64,000 nucleotides of DNA from the NCBI GenBank assembly GCA_023376005.1, contig CM042181.1:15746445-15810444 (forward strand), in the 5' to 3' direction. Origin of the DNA: Doryteuthis pealeii. Lineage: Eukaryota > Mollusca > Cephalopoda > Myopsida > Loliginidae. The position numbers were made by a program, and so were the translations under genes. The first letter of the stretch is position 1. Every line of letters begins with the position of its first letter. Of this stretch, positions 47,133-57,830 are shown piece after piece. The notes below the pieces were generated by a model, which did not search any database, was not told where the DNA came from, and saw nothing but the letters and a program-made list of their open reading frames with translations.

Positions 47133-47299
47133 GGTAATAAAGGACTATTTGCTTGTAAATTCCTACCATAAAATAAACTGAACCCCCATTTTATGTCCGT
47201 GTTTTTGCAATAAATGTTTTATTTTTCTTGCACCCGTTATTTTACAATAATAAATATATTTTCTTTATTTATTTTACGAGCAAATAGTCCTTTATTACC
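47133..47299. mobile_element. MITE-1 copy with exact 8-bp target duplication
   Basis: Terminal inverted repeats GGTAATAAAGGACTATTTGC / GCAAATAGTCCTTTATTACC. CTGATAGG flanks both sides (47125-47132, 47300-47307). Interior CCATTTTATGTCCGTG and CTTGCACCCGTTATTTTAC. Length 167 bp, no ORF. An 8-bp duplication fits hAT, P or Merlin-type transposases; the family is not recognised. Confidence 0.8.
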
Positions 47300-47309
47300 C
47301 TGATAGGTA

Positions 47310-48930
47310 CATGTCCTGCGTCCCTGATGCACAAAAATTATACCCATGTGTCCCAATGTCTTTCTTTTTTCTTCTTTCACCATTTCAAGCTAACTGTAAA
47401 TACATTTCAATAGTTTCTTAGAAATGAATTACACAGGATAAGTTACAAGGTAGGGGTTAGACGGCTTTAGTTGGGACCCGTAAATTTTCACGGGGACTCG
47501 TTAAAAAAAAAAAAAAAACAAATCACAAAGCTATCAGCATCACTTTTACTTTAAAAATACTAAGATTTGGAATTATAAAAGTTTAAGTTAATCTTCAAGT
47601 TATGCACTTCCGAATTTTTCAACGTAAAAAAAAAATAAATAAAAATTTTCTAAAAGGAAAGCTCCTTTCAAATTAAGAGCACCCAACCACGTATGTTTTT
47701 TCGATCTGCAATAAAAAAATTTTTACGATTAATTATTTTAGGCATTTGGTAATTTTAATCTTTCGTCGTCCCGGCCTCCAGCCCTAATTTACTAAAACAT
47801 AGCGTAAATTAGGGCAGGGGGCCTGGACGACGAAAGATCAAAATTACCCCTAAACCTTATAGACTTCTTTTTATCTTTAAAATACAAATTTGAAAAATAA
47901 CAGCAGAGAAAATGAACGTATAGTGTTGCTAAGGGTAGACTTTAAATTGAGGGTCGTAAATTTTTACTATAGTCTACCGGACAGATGTTAGTCGAATATG
48001 AAATTAAGTCAAACGTATATATTTTTAAAATTTCTCAACTGGGATAAATACCTTTAATAAAAACCAAATTCTAAGGAAAACATAATTTAATACGTTAATT
48101 CATTTAGGAGTTTTTAAAAAATTAAACGACAGCATTAATTGATGTATACTATATAGATTTAAAATTGTTGGGTAGTGATTCAATTATACATTTTTTTCAT
48201 CTCACACTTGCAAAATTGGACTTTAAATTAAAAAAAATTTTTTTTATTGTTACTTTGAAATAGAAATATCGTTAAATACTCGCTAAAATTACAAGCTAAT
48301 ATTAATTTTTAAGTATATTTCAGTATAGAACTTGATAAGTTTATAATCTTAATTCCCTTAAAATAATAATGGTTAATTCACAGTCTACCAAAAAATAAAC
48401 ATTAAAACATATTACATCACAAAATAAATACATAAATTACACGTATAGCATAAAGTTCACAAAAACATTTATTTAAAATTATTTTTTTACGATACTAAAC
48501 TTGAACTTTACCAGAAAATATTTTAAATCGATTAAAATAAAAACCACGTTGCTTTTTTTTTTTTCCCACAAATAGATTATTTTTGCCGGTCAAATCGAAG
48601 AAAAAACCCCAAAAACAACCAATTTTTTTTACTTGGCAACATTTTAAAACTCATATTTTCGGATTCATTATTAAACAATTATAGAATAAATACCAAAGTT
48701 TTAAATCAAAGATGTAAATCATGGGGGTATAAAATTACGAGGTACACGACAGAAATGTTCAAGATGTTAGCACATGCGATGAGAAAATATGGAGATCTAC
48801 AATACGAGCAAGTAAAAATTTTACAAAAATCCTACAAATAATTTAATTATACGCCTCGAAATGATAAATGGTTTGCAAAAGAAAAAAATATAACGCTAGA
48901 TTAAAAAAGATTTTTACAGAGACGAAAACT
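47310..48930. other. RPS24 intron 1, AT-rich, no further gene
   Basis: Mostly AT-rich sequence with A runs. A hairpin of about 40-bp arms lies near 47750-47850 (TTCGTCGTCC...GGACGACGAA). Nothing else recognisable. Confidence 0.5.
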
Positions 48931-48933
48931 TAC

Positions 48934-48968
48934 CATGTTTATAGCACTGCTGTAGGAACAGGAAAAGG
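48934..48968 (-). CDS. RPS24: RPS24 exon 1: short 5'UTR and start codon
   Basis: On the minus strand a pyrimidine tract (CCTTTTCC, 48968-48961) begins a leader of about 32 nt that ends in ATG (complement of 48934-48936), immediately followed by donor GTAAGT. An exon 1 containing only the initiator codon, and a 5'-terminal oligopyrimidine (TOP) tract, are hallmarks of RPS24 and of ribosomal protein genes in general. The TOP tract implies mTOR/LARP1-dependent translational control, by family knowledge. The exact transcription start is inferred. Confidence 0.85.
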
Positions 48969-49010
48969 ACTTGTTGACATTCAGTCCGCAGCAAACCGGA
49001 AGTGGGGTGG
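48969..49010 (-). promoter_or_regulatory. RPS24 core promoter with ETS-type site
   Basis: Just upstream of the TOP start lies CCGGAAGTG (plus strand, 48996-49004), the ETS/GABP-type motif often found in animal ribosomal protein promoters. No TATA box at -30. The local GC content is higher than around it. Confidence 0.6.
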
Positions 49011-49188
49011 GTTTTAAAAAATGTATTAAAAGATAAGATTTATTTTAGCTTTTAGCTAGTAAAATTTTGCAATAAAGATTAATGTTTTTTAAATGGTTTA
49101 AAATTTTGTAAAAAGTTGTTTTTGCAATATTGATTGAAAATTATTATCATTTACTGCCGTTGGAGGTTTTAAATTGTTGGCACTCTCT

Positions 49189-49257
49189 ATGACAGAGGCA
49201 AAGCGAAAATTCGGAGTGAATGGATATTTTAATAAACGTCTTCACAATAGTTTAAAG
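49189..49257 (+). CDS. Candidate first exon of a divergent gene
   Basis: ATG-initiated frame of 23 codons (MTEAKRKFGVNGYFNKRLHN and three more) followed by AAG|GTAGTT, a possible splice donor. It starts about 220 bp from the RPS24 start on the opposite strand, so it could share a bidirectional promoter. I do not recognise the protein and see no second exon. It may be chance, but composition and placement are suggestive. Confidence 0.3.
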
Positions 49258-49399
49258 GTAGTTCAAACATAACCGATTTTTATTGTTAAAGAATTATAAA
49301 AAAAATATTCTCTCTTGAAATGCTAAAAATTTTATTAGCAGAAAATACATATTTATTATTTCTATACTACGTATTATTGTAGGTACCAACATTTTTGAC

Positions 49400-49860
49400 G
49401 CCATATTTTTACAAAATAAACTTACCCCCCCCCCCCCGATTAAAAAAATTACTAAAAATCAGGGAATTATCCGGTATTAATGAAATTTTCAATGTTGATT
49501 TATCAATGAGTGAACTTTATAATGTATCAGTTATTTTATTTCATAACTTTCTGATTTTTTTTCAGGTCACTTAACTTTGACCGCCCCCTTTATTTTTGGC
49601 GCGCAAAATATCGGTAGGGTTATGTAATTGAAACTAATTACAGTATAAATAAAAAGACTAAAGACCAAAGGTGTGAATAGAAGAGAAAAAAAAAATTAAA
49701 GGAGCGATTTTAGTAGAAAATAAGTACCGAAAATCTGAAAATTAAATGTAAAAAATTTTTTTATAGATTTTTTTTACTCTGTTTATGAAATATAAATTCC
49801 TTTTAGTGAAAAAATTATACATCAATATTTGTTCTGTTTAATAAGGATGTAGCCTAACTT
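49400..49860. repeat. R4 dispersed repeat copy
   Basis: Contains the R4 core at about 49455-49550 and the flank GTACCGAAAATCTGAAAATTA (inverse at about 6570-6600), then CAATATTTGTTCTG at 49823. No gene. Confidence 0.55.
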
Positions 49861-49949
49861 TTAAATTGAGATTTCTCAATTATTATTCACCATAATTATT
49901 CGAATCGGCTAACCTTAAAATAATTTTGTAAACTTTGTTGGCTATGAAC

Positions 49950-50575
49950 CATGAATAAAGCCTAAATTCTAAAACTACCTTTTGTCTTTGTCTCTTTTCT
50001 TTTCTTTTCTTGAATTCTTTTTCAGTGCGACCACCAAATAAGATGGGGTTAAAAGCAAACCCTAGGAATATGGACCAGGAATAACTAGCTACCTTTTTAA
50101 CCTGTGGGGATTAAAATAAAATGAAAATAAAATTTAAAAAAAAAAAACAACAAACTCCCATGGGGCCTTCACTGGAAGAACCCTCTGTGCAATGTACATG
50201 TCCGGCAAAAAGGACTGTCCCCCAAACCCCAAAGAATATCTCGGCCATTTGACCTTAGGCCATAACAGGGTCTAGTCGCACCTACTAACCAGGGAGATAT
50301 TCCCTTGCTACAGGCAACTGTGTGCAATGTGCATGTCCGGCAAAAAGGACTGTCCCCCCGAACCCCAAAAGAATATCTCGGCCATTTGACCTTAGGCCAT
50401 AACAGGGTCTAGTCGCACCTACTAACCAGGGAGATATTCCCTTGCTACAGGCGACTATGGCCTGATAAATAAAGCCGAAGTCATAAAACTACCTCCTGCC
50501 TTTGTCTCTTTCCTTTTTTCGTTCCTTGAATTCCTTCCTTTTCAGTGCAACTGCCAAATGAGATGGGGTTGAACA
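49950..50575. repeat. Repeat R6 with internal 135-bp tandem duplication
   Basis: TGTGCAATGT(A/G)CATGTCCGG starts two near-identical copies at 50186 and 50321. The following part (AATAAAGCC...CTTTGTCTCTTT...AGATGGGGTT) also occurs at about 49970-50050 and, inverted, at about 63255-63350. AATAAAG and the pyrimidine tract suggest an LTR or retrotransposon end, but no boundaries could be fixed. Confidence 0.55.
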
Positions 50576-50668
50576 AAAAAAAACTAAAAACATGCAACCA
50601 AGAATATTATAGAAAAAGAAAGCTAAGATAAGATAAAGGTAAAGATAACAGGTAGTGAACACAACTTA

Positions 50669-51275
50669 TATTATTATAATGGAGATTGTGTGTTTGTCTG
50701 TCTGTAACCGAAACTATATTACTACTCAATTCACAGTTCCCTTAGTTATTTACATGACATTCTCCATGATTTTATTTATATTTAGACCTCAATTATTAAT
50801 AAAATTGTTTTACATTATTAATACTGTTGACCATATCTACATACTAATAACATGCAATTGTATTTATATATACAAAAAATAGCGGTTTGCAGTTTGAATG
50901 GGAAGGCTAATTTGCATATTGATATAAAAAATGTGATTTTAATAAATATGTGCTTAGTATTATTGATTTCTAATTGTTTGGTTTTATCTTAATGAATATG
51001 AGCAAAAATCTCTCCAATAAATTTTAAAAAGAAATCTACTAACAATATTAACAGTAATTCTATTCTTTACTTCCTAATTTGACTAAATAGTTAAATTATG
51101 AAAATTTAGCAATGAAAGACTGGAGTGAAAAAAAAGCAAGTTTTAGTTGTTTCCCCTCTGTTTCAAATCTTTTTATCGGCATCTTATTTAGTTTCATTAG
51201 CCTTTCTAAGATAGCATAACATTTTATTACAATAAAACTTAAATGCTTGCACCCGGAGGGTGCATATATTTGCTA

Positions 51276-51276
<1 letters not shown>
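50669..51276 (+). mobile_element. Helitron copy H9, complete non-autonomous (608 bp)
   Basis: Family sequence from TTATTATAATGG (first two bases changed to TA) to the intact hairpin TGCACCC-GGA-GGGTGCA and CTAG before T. Immediately followed by a long (AAT)n array. Confidence 0.8.
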
Positions 51277-51324
<48 letters not shown>

Positions 51325-51740
51325 GATAAAGTAAAATAATAATAATAATAATGATAAGATAAAGTAAAAAAAAATAATAATAATAAGATAAAATTAAAAA
51401 AATAATAATAATAATAAGATAAAGTAAAAAAAATAATAATAATAATAAGATAAAGTTAAAATAATAATAATAATAAGATAATGTAAAAAAATAATAATAA
51501 TAAAATAAAGTAAAAATAATAATAGAATAAAGAAATGATAATAATAAAATAGATTAAAAATAATGATAATAATAATGATAATAACGAAATAAATTAAAAA
51601 TAATAATAAAAATATATATAATAAAATAAATTAAAAATAATAATAATAATAAAATAAGTTAAAAATAATAATAATAATAAAATAAGTTAAAAAATAATAA
51701 TAATAATAATAATAATAGAATAAATTTGAAAAAAAAAAAT
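51277..51740. repeat. Imperfect (AAT)n / AAGATAAAGTA array
   Basis: (TAA)n blocks alternate with AAGATAAAGTAAAA-like segments over about 460 bp. Starts right at the Helitron H9 3' end. Confidence 0.9.
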
Positions 51741-51967
51741 AATCTAAAATGTTTATTATACATTGAGCTCTCTTTAGTGATTTAAAGATTTGCTGTATTT
51801 ATACATACTGGATCATACAATATTAATACAGTGTATCTTAGAAATCACATATAGAATCAACAGGCTTATAAAACAAAATGCATTTATCAGACAACAAGAA
51901 TATGTAACATACAATATACAATACAATATGTAAAAAAGGAATAGGAAATGAATCCGACAATATGAGG

Positions 51968-52437
51968 AAAAATGAGTAAAGAAAAGAAATGTAGATGGAT
52001 AAAAAATGAATTTAATCGATATCACTTTAATCGATATCACTTACACATGTGTTTCGGTCAGTTTATCAAAATGTGTATGGATTACGCTATTATTATTATT
52101 AAAATTGAAATAATGATAATAATAATAATAGTAAAAATATTCCGTACACAGAAAGATTTTTTACGACCTTCATCAGAGTGAATTTTTATTTTTTGAATTT
52201 TTCTCTACTCAAAAAATAAAAATTCACTCTGATGAAGGTCGTAAAAAAATCTTTCTGTGTATGGAATATTTTTACATTTTTCCTATTATTATTATTATCA
52301 TTATTTCAATTTTAATAATAATAATAGCGTAATCCATATACATTTTGATAAACTGACCGAAACACGTGTAAGTGATATCGATTAAAGTGATATTGATTAA
52401 ATTCATTTTTTATCCATCTACATTTCTTTTCTTTACT
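51968..52437. mobile_element. Inverted-repeat element with two hammerhead ribozymes
   Basis: Arms of about 225 bp meet near 52200. Each arm carries, on opposite strands, TCACT-CTGATGA-A-GGTC ... GACC-GAAA-CAC(A/G)...GTGT-A-AGTGA. An exact (AAT)n-type stretch lies inside each arm. Arms differ at a few positions (GTACGG vs GTATGG; ACACATGTGT vs ACACGTGT), so the palindrome is not a simple assembly mirror. Confidence 0.75.
52224..52375 (+). ncRNA. Hammerhead ribozyme with very long stem II (right arm)
   Basis: Stem I TCACT (52224-52228) with AGTGA (52371-52375), five perfect pairs. CTGATGA at 52229-52235. Stem II starts as GGTC (52237-52240) with GACC (52355-52358) and continues as a broken hairpin (TATGGA with TCCATA; TATTATTATTATT with AATAATAATAATA). 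GAAA 52359-52362; stem III ACAC/GTGT (52362-52369); U-A cleavage position at 52369-52370. One unpaired A (52236) between core and stem II departs from the consensus. The left arm holds the same motif on the minus strand. Confidence 0.65.
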
Positions 52438-53327
52438 TATTTTTCCAAAATACAATAAGTAACTTGTGATACAAATGTGTGTGTTTACAAAAGTGTTACA
52501 ATTGAAAGTGTAGGTGTAAAGGTATGATTTGGGTTGCAAGATAATGCTTGCAAGACTTATCTGTCCCAGGTAGGAATGTCTTGCTAGCTTAGTTTGTTTG
52601 ACGATACGCGTCAATGGCCCTTCCGTGAGCTGTTTCAAAGGCCCATCGATCTTCAACGTCTATTGCTGTGGAAAGGAGCACGTCGTTCCTCGATGACCGT
52701 GGCAGCAAAAGAGGAGGTTTGAAGGTATCAACCCTCGAAATTTGGCGGCCAAACTGAACCTCGTAACGTGTGCTCTTATTGGTCACTGACAAGGGCCCCT
52801 AACCAATCGCATGAGGTTTCTCATCAGGTGATGGCTAAGAGACCCATGGACTGTGTTTGGCAATGGTCAAAGGGAGGTAACTGTGTAATGGTAATATTAT
52901 TTTCTACAATATCCAAGTTACCTTTTAACCATATAACATCCCCAAAACTTCTTGTTACCCCCATAAACCTAAAACATTAAACCCCTTGCCACCCCGTAAG
53001 CTCGCCTGATACTCTGCAAGTGTTACTGTGGTATATCCACAGGTCCTACTAATTAGAATTATTTGTAGGGACTCACCGCACGAGCTAATATGGCAGAAGG
53101 ATCCAAAAATTAAACATAGCTTAAATTTGGCACATGGCCATGATTATAGGGCACCCAGTGAGGATCGAACTCACTAATATTTGTAGCAATGGAACAAGTC
53201 ACTAATAGACACCCTACCTGGGATCAGTTTTGAAAGGAACTGAATTTTGCTTTTCACCTGTTGTCAGTAAACAAAATCAGCAGCTGATAAAAAAAATAAA
53301 AAGCACGTTTTTATACTAAAATAGTTT

Positions 53328-53552
53328 GGTAATCCTTAACTTTTTCCTCGTAAATTCCTACCATAAAATAAACTGAACCCTCATTTTATGTCCGTGTTTT
53401 CTTTATTTGTTAAAGAATAAAGAAAATATATTTAGTATTGTAAACTAACGGGTGCAAGAAAAATAAAACATTTATTGCAAAAACACGGACATAAAATGAG
53501 GGTTCAGTTTATTTTATAATAGGAATTTACGAGGAAACAGTTAAGGATTACC
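53328..53552. mobile_element. MITE-1 copy with 8-bp target duplication
   Basis: Long terminal inverted repeats (GGTAATCCTTAAC ... GTTAAGGATTACC) extending about 80 bp through CTCGTAAATTCCTAC and CCTCATTTTATGTCCGTG. Flanks AATAGTTT and AGTAGTTT agree at 7 of 8 positions. Confidence 0.75.
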
Positions 53553-53698
53553 AGTAGTTTTTGATTTTAATAAAAAAATTAGTTATTTTATGTTATTGTC
53601 ATTAGCATATTTGAAAAAATTAATTTTACACTAAAGATAAACTAATATTGTTACGGATAGTTAATAAAAAAGATATTGCTTGTTAAAATTCAATGTCA

Positions 53699-54320
53699 GA
53701 GGGTTTGTTTTGTGGCATATCAACCCTTTTCGGGTGATTTAATGCCAAATTAAGTCATTTTGTAATTTGGTTTCTTACAGTGCCTGCTGTTGCTTGAATG
53801 GTTACCCATCTAAGTATTGAACAGACTCATCTCTGCTTAACTTTGATTAAATTATCTTAAGAAAATCTTTTTTTTTATCTTCTTGGGTCATTTAATACTG
53901 AATCAATATTTTAATAAACAACAGTCTCAAGTTTCTTACAGTACCTGCTGTTGCTTAAATGGTCACCCATCTAAGTATTGAACAGGCTCATCATAGCTTA
54001 ACTTCTAGCGGGAACCAGTACTTTTAATGTGACTTGACTGTAATCATTCTTGTAGGGAATCAGTAGTAAAGAAACAAGAAAATAGAATGTGATCATAAAA
54101 TGAGGGTTTCATTTTATATTCTCACAAGTTATGAAATGATCCCCCATTATTTGGCCATTCATTTTTTTTCTAATTGAAGAGGAAAGCAACAGTGAGAAAC
54201 ATTCTTGTTTGTTGTTTTGTGACATAACAACCATTTTGGGGTCATTTAATGTCGAATCAAGTAATTTTGATATTTGGTTTCTTACAGTACCTGCTGTCGC
54301 TTAAATGGTCACTCATTTCA
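53699..54320 (-). mobile_element. Three 5S rRNA-derived SINE copies (F3-F5)
   Basis: On the minus strand the best copy (about 53880-54045) begins with 5S-like sequence: GAAGTTAAGC..., GAGCCTGTTCAATACTTAG, GATGGGTGACC. This follows the order and spacing of the A-box, intermediate element and C-box of 5S rRNA, then CAGGTACTGTAAG, a short body and a tail with GGCATTAAATCACCC and GGTTGATATGCC (best in the 53699 copy). The three copies lie head-to-tail with short spacers; the third (54204-54318) is truncated at the C-box. Confidence 0.75.
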
Positions 54321-54486
54321 GAGGAATAAATTGGGCATTATATATGTAAGACCCCCTCCCCTCCCCAGCGGTGTAATAGTTAATTTTAGAAACATATTGC
54401 CTGAGTGAATGGTAGTTAAAAATTCCATGTCAGAAGGTTTGTATCATAAATAAGCAAAATCATCAAATTTATTAAAGGATAAGAGC

Positions 54487-54832
54487 CCTTATGGCAAGCC
54501 CCAACCCCTTTTTATCATATGGGTGCTAGAAGGCGGTGGCTGCGGGTCTACATGTCCTGGGAATGATGTTAAACTTTATCTGATGGTGAGGTTCCAGTTT
54601 TGGAGGTTTGGGGAATGTGGAGCACCCCTTCATCACCATTGCTCCCTGGTCCACTCTGACCCGGAGTGGTAGTACCTGTTAGGGTCTCATCTATGGGTTA
54701 AATAGAAAAATGTGTTGATAAAAAAAATTGTATTATCCATTAAGAATTTTATTTATTTCAAAACTTTATCGGCATTAAATGACCCACTGAGGTTGATATG
54801 CCGTAAAACAAAACAAACCAAAAAAAAATAAA
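54487..54832 (+). mobile_element. SINE-like copy S7, with A-rich tail
   Basis: Full-length plus-strand copy. It ends GGCATTAAATGACCC...GGTTGATATGCCGT followed by AAAACAAAACAAACC and an A-rich run, which fixes the 3' end and orientation of the family. Confidence 0.8.
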
Positions 54833-55039
54833 GGATAAGATAAATAAAACAATTTGAAATGGAAACTTATTTCTGTTTCTCTCAAATAAAATGTTGTGCG
54901 CATCTATTAATTATTAATTAAATAATTATTTTGAATATTTTACACAAAATTGTAGGTATTTATCTATTTGTAAACTTTTTAGTTAACTTCTTGTTATTGA
55001 AAAAAAAAATGGCAAGAGTAAAAAACAATTCTTAAAATT

Positions 55040-56085
55040 GCTTACTCAAATTTTAACAAAGGGTTTGTTGCGTAGCGCCTTCTTCGCTACTCTGAATCAT
55101 ATACGTTGCTGGTATACTGCGGGTAGGTTAGTAGTCGGCATAGAGACTCAACACATGGGCATTGTAACAAACTTTAGTTTATTTCTTTACATTCTCTCGT
55201 GGTGGGTGGCGAGCTTGACAATGAAATGACCGAGGGTTAACAATGACTACTACCACTGCTGGGATCTGAGGCACAGGGGGGTGAATGAACCTCACAGCGA
55301 TTGTGCGTGACCGCGCCGGTCATGTACGTTCTCATCGGCTGTCTCTCTGACTGGGGTCTCTGTTCACTACTGACCGCTGACTGCTTAAGTAAGCGCAACC
55401 CTATCTATTGTTTTCTTTGTTCTATTTCCTCTTTGTCTGGCTTTCCCGCCAAATGCCCACATATTCATTGTTCTCTAGCGGAACCTTCTAGTTCCGGTTC
55501 CTCTTTGACTCCTTTATCTATTGTTCATCATTTTGCTTTGTTTAATCTAATTGGAAATTCCTATTTCCGTTTGTACAATATCCAACAGGTTGTTTTATTC
55601 TATATTGTTCAGCTTTACCAATTAAAATAGTCCCTTGAGCATAGGCTACTACATATAGGTTGCGTTTCCAGAACTATGTGGTAAAATCACTACACGACGA
55701 CCACTAGCACCAAAAGAATTGGTGCATAATTCGTTTTCCCTTTGTCCCTTGTATCATTCTGTTCCGTGAAGTAAGCCAATGTGTAAGCACATCTGTCCAG
55801 TACCTCCGTTAAAATATGTCTTGTGTTCTCATTTTTACTAACACTATGAGTTGGACTTCACCACACCATTTCAAGAAGCTCTGGGTATCACCAAAATAAG
55901 TCATGTGATCAGTTTAGGCCATATTGAAGAAAGAAACGTAAATATTTTAAAAAGAATTCTTTTAAAATAATTAAAAGAATATGAGACTGAGTTTTACCAA
56001 CTAAAATAGTCCCTTCTATAAGTTGCGTTTCCAGAACTATATGGTAAAATCACTATGTGACGACCACTGGCACTATAAGTATTAC
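55040..56085. other. Unassigned, GC-richer segment with a 90-bp direct duplication
   Basis: 55060-55460 is GC-richer than its surroundings, with no recognisable protein. Around 55625-55715 and again at 55997-56085 the phrases AAAATAGTCCCTT, TTGCGTTTCCAGAACTAT and ACGACCACT recur. Possibly remains of an LTR or LINE 5' region. Confidence 0.4.
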
Positions 56086-56089
56086 TGGG

Positions 56090-56672
56090 TATTACTGTCA
56101 GCAATGATTTACGTTGAATGAAACACATCTCCAAAATTGCCAAAAAGGTCGAGGGCGTCCTGGCGTCACTCAGCAAGACCTTTGTCAGCCACTCACCGGC
56201 TATCTATTTGAAGCTGTACAAAGCTATGATACGGCCACACTTGGAGTTTGCACCACCAGTCTGGAACCCCTATCTTTCTCAGAATATTAACCTCCTAGAA
56301 ACTGTACAGAGACGTGCAACCAAGCGAGTACCCTCCATCAGGAATCTGCCATACTCTGAACGTCTCGCAGCCCTGGGAATGGATTCGTTGAAACTTCGGC
56401 GTCTGGCAACTGACCTGGTAAACGCACATAAGGTCATCAATCATCTTAACAACAGCAACCTTGAGCACCTTTTTGATCTCCATCTCTCCAATACACGCGG
56501 GCATGCCTACAAAATCAGAAAACAGCACTGTTCACGTGACTTTCGGAAACATTTTTTCACGCTCAGAATTGCGGAGACATGGAATAAACTGCCTGCATCT
56601 GTTGTAGGCTGCCGGAGCACTGAATCTTTCAAAGCCTCCATGCTTCCTGTAGTCCGCCAACACTATACCTGA
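56090..56672 (+). pseudogene. LINE C: C-terminal part of a CR1/L2-type RT ORF
   Basis: The open frame reads HISKIAKKVEGVLASLSKTF, IRPHLEFAPPVWNPYL, VQRRATKRVPSIRNLPYSER and ETWNKLP: the thumb and C-terminal region of CR1/L2-like non-LTR retrotransposons. An upstream in-frame VSNDLR fits the end of the RT palm region. Stop at 56670-56672. The RT catalytic part is missing (5'-truncated). This 184-codon stretch is intact, so the insertion may be fairly young. Confidence 0.8.
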
Positions 56673-56714
56673 TGCCACTCTCCACATACACATGCACACA
56701 CATACATGCATATT

Positions 56715-57262
56715 ACTACTGTGAACTGTTCATGTTCCTGACACAACATTATTCTGTGTACTTGACATGAGACTTTGATGAGTTGTGGTGCACCTGAGCA
56801 CTGTACACATACATGTATATTATTACTGTATGCTATTCATGTTCCTGACACTAATACATTATTCTGTGTACTAGACATGAGACTTTGATGAGTTGTGGTG
56901 CACCTGAGCACTGTACACATACATGTATATTATTACTGTATGTTATTCATGTTCCTGACACTAATACATTATTCTGTGTAATTGACATGAGACTTTGATG
57001 AGTTGTGGTGCACCTGAGCACTGTACACATACATGTATATTATTACTGTATGCTATTCATGTTCCTGACACTAATACATTATTCTATGTACTAGACATGA
57101 GACTTTGATGAGTTGTGGTGCACCCGAGCACTGTACACATACATGTATATTATTACTGTATGCTATTCATGTTCCTGACACTAATACATTATTCTGTGTA
57201 CTAGACATGAGACTTTGATGAGTTGTGGTGCACCTGAGCACTGTACACAATAAATTACATTA
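56715..57262 (+). repeat. Five 110-bp tandem repeats in the LINE C 3' UTR
   Basis: GTGCACCTGAGCACTGTACA recurs at 56788, 56898, 57008, 57118 (one base changed) and 57228, an exact 110-bp spacing. The last unit runs into ACAATAAATTACATTATTATC, the element's 3' end. The same 3' end, in minus orientation, lies at 63932-64000. Confidence 0.9.
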
Positions 57263-57830
57263 TTATCATTAACTCATGCATTATAAAATTCATTAATTGA
57301 TAAATCAATACTGAAAATTTCATCAAAATCGGATAATTACCTGATTTTTGGTAATTTTTTTTGCAATCGCAAATTTTATATTAAAATTGTAAACAAGCGC
57401 TTAAAACCCTTGAAAAAGAGACAGAATGGCGGATCGCGTCGAAATTGACCAAAACAAATGGTTTTAAATCTTTTAAAAATAAACTGCATATGTAATGATA
57501 TTTTTCTATTTTTAATGATGGTCATTATGTTACTACTTATCGATTTAGACAAAGTTTGACCTTAAATAATAGATTTAATCAATTTTAATTCGCTTTTAAA
57601 ACTCGTAGAAGCTGATTTTTTTGCCAGTCCCTATATTAATAGATTTAAAAAATATGAGATAATCAAGAAGCAAAAGTCCGCAAACCAAGGGAGATAATTA
57701 AACAATGTCTTAAAATGTTAATAAATACGGAGTTACCTTTCTTACATCCGACGATACACTTTTAAAAATGCTTTTATTTCAAAAGAAAGCGACGATATAT
57801 TGATATTTTTACTGAAAAATAAAAGATATT

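Noticed and set aside
53880..54045. A genuine 5S rRNA gene
   Set aside because: Too diverged and lacking the pairing 5' and 3' ends; linked to a SINE tail and present as truncated tandem copies.
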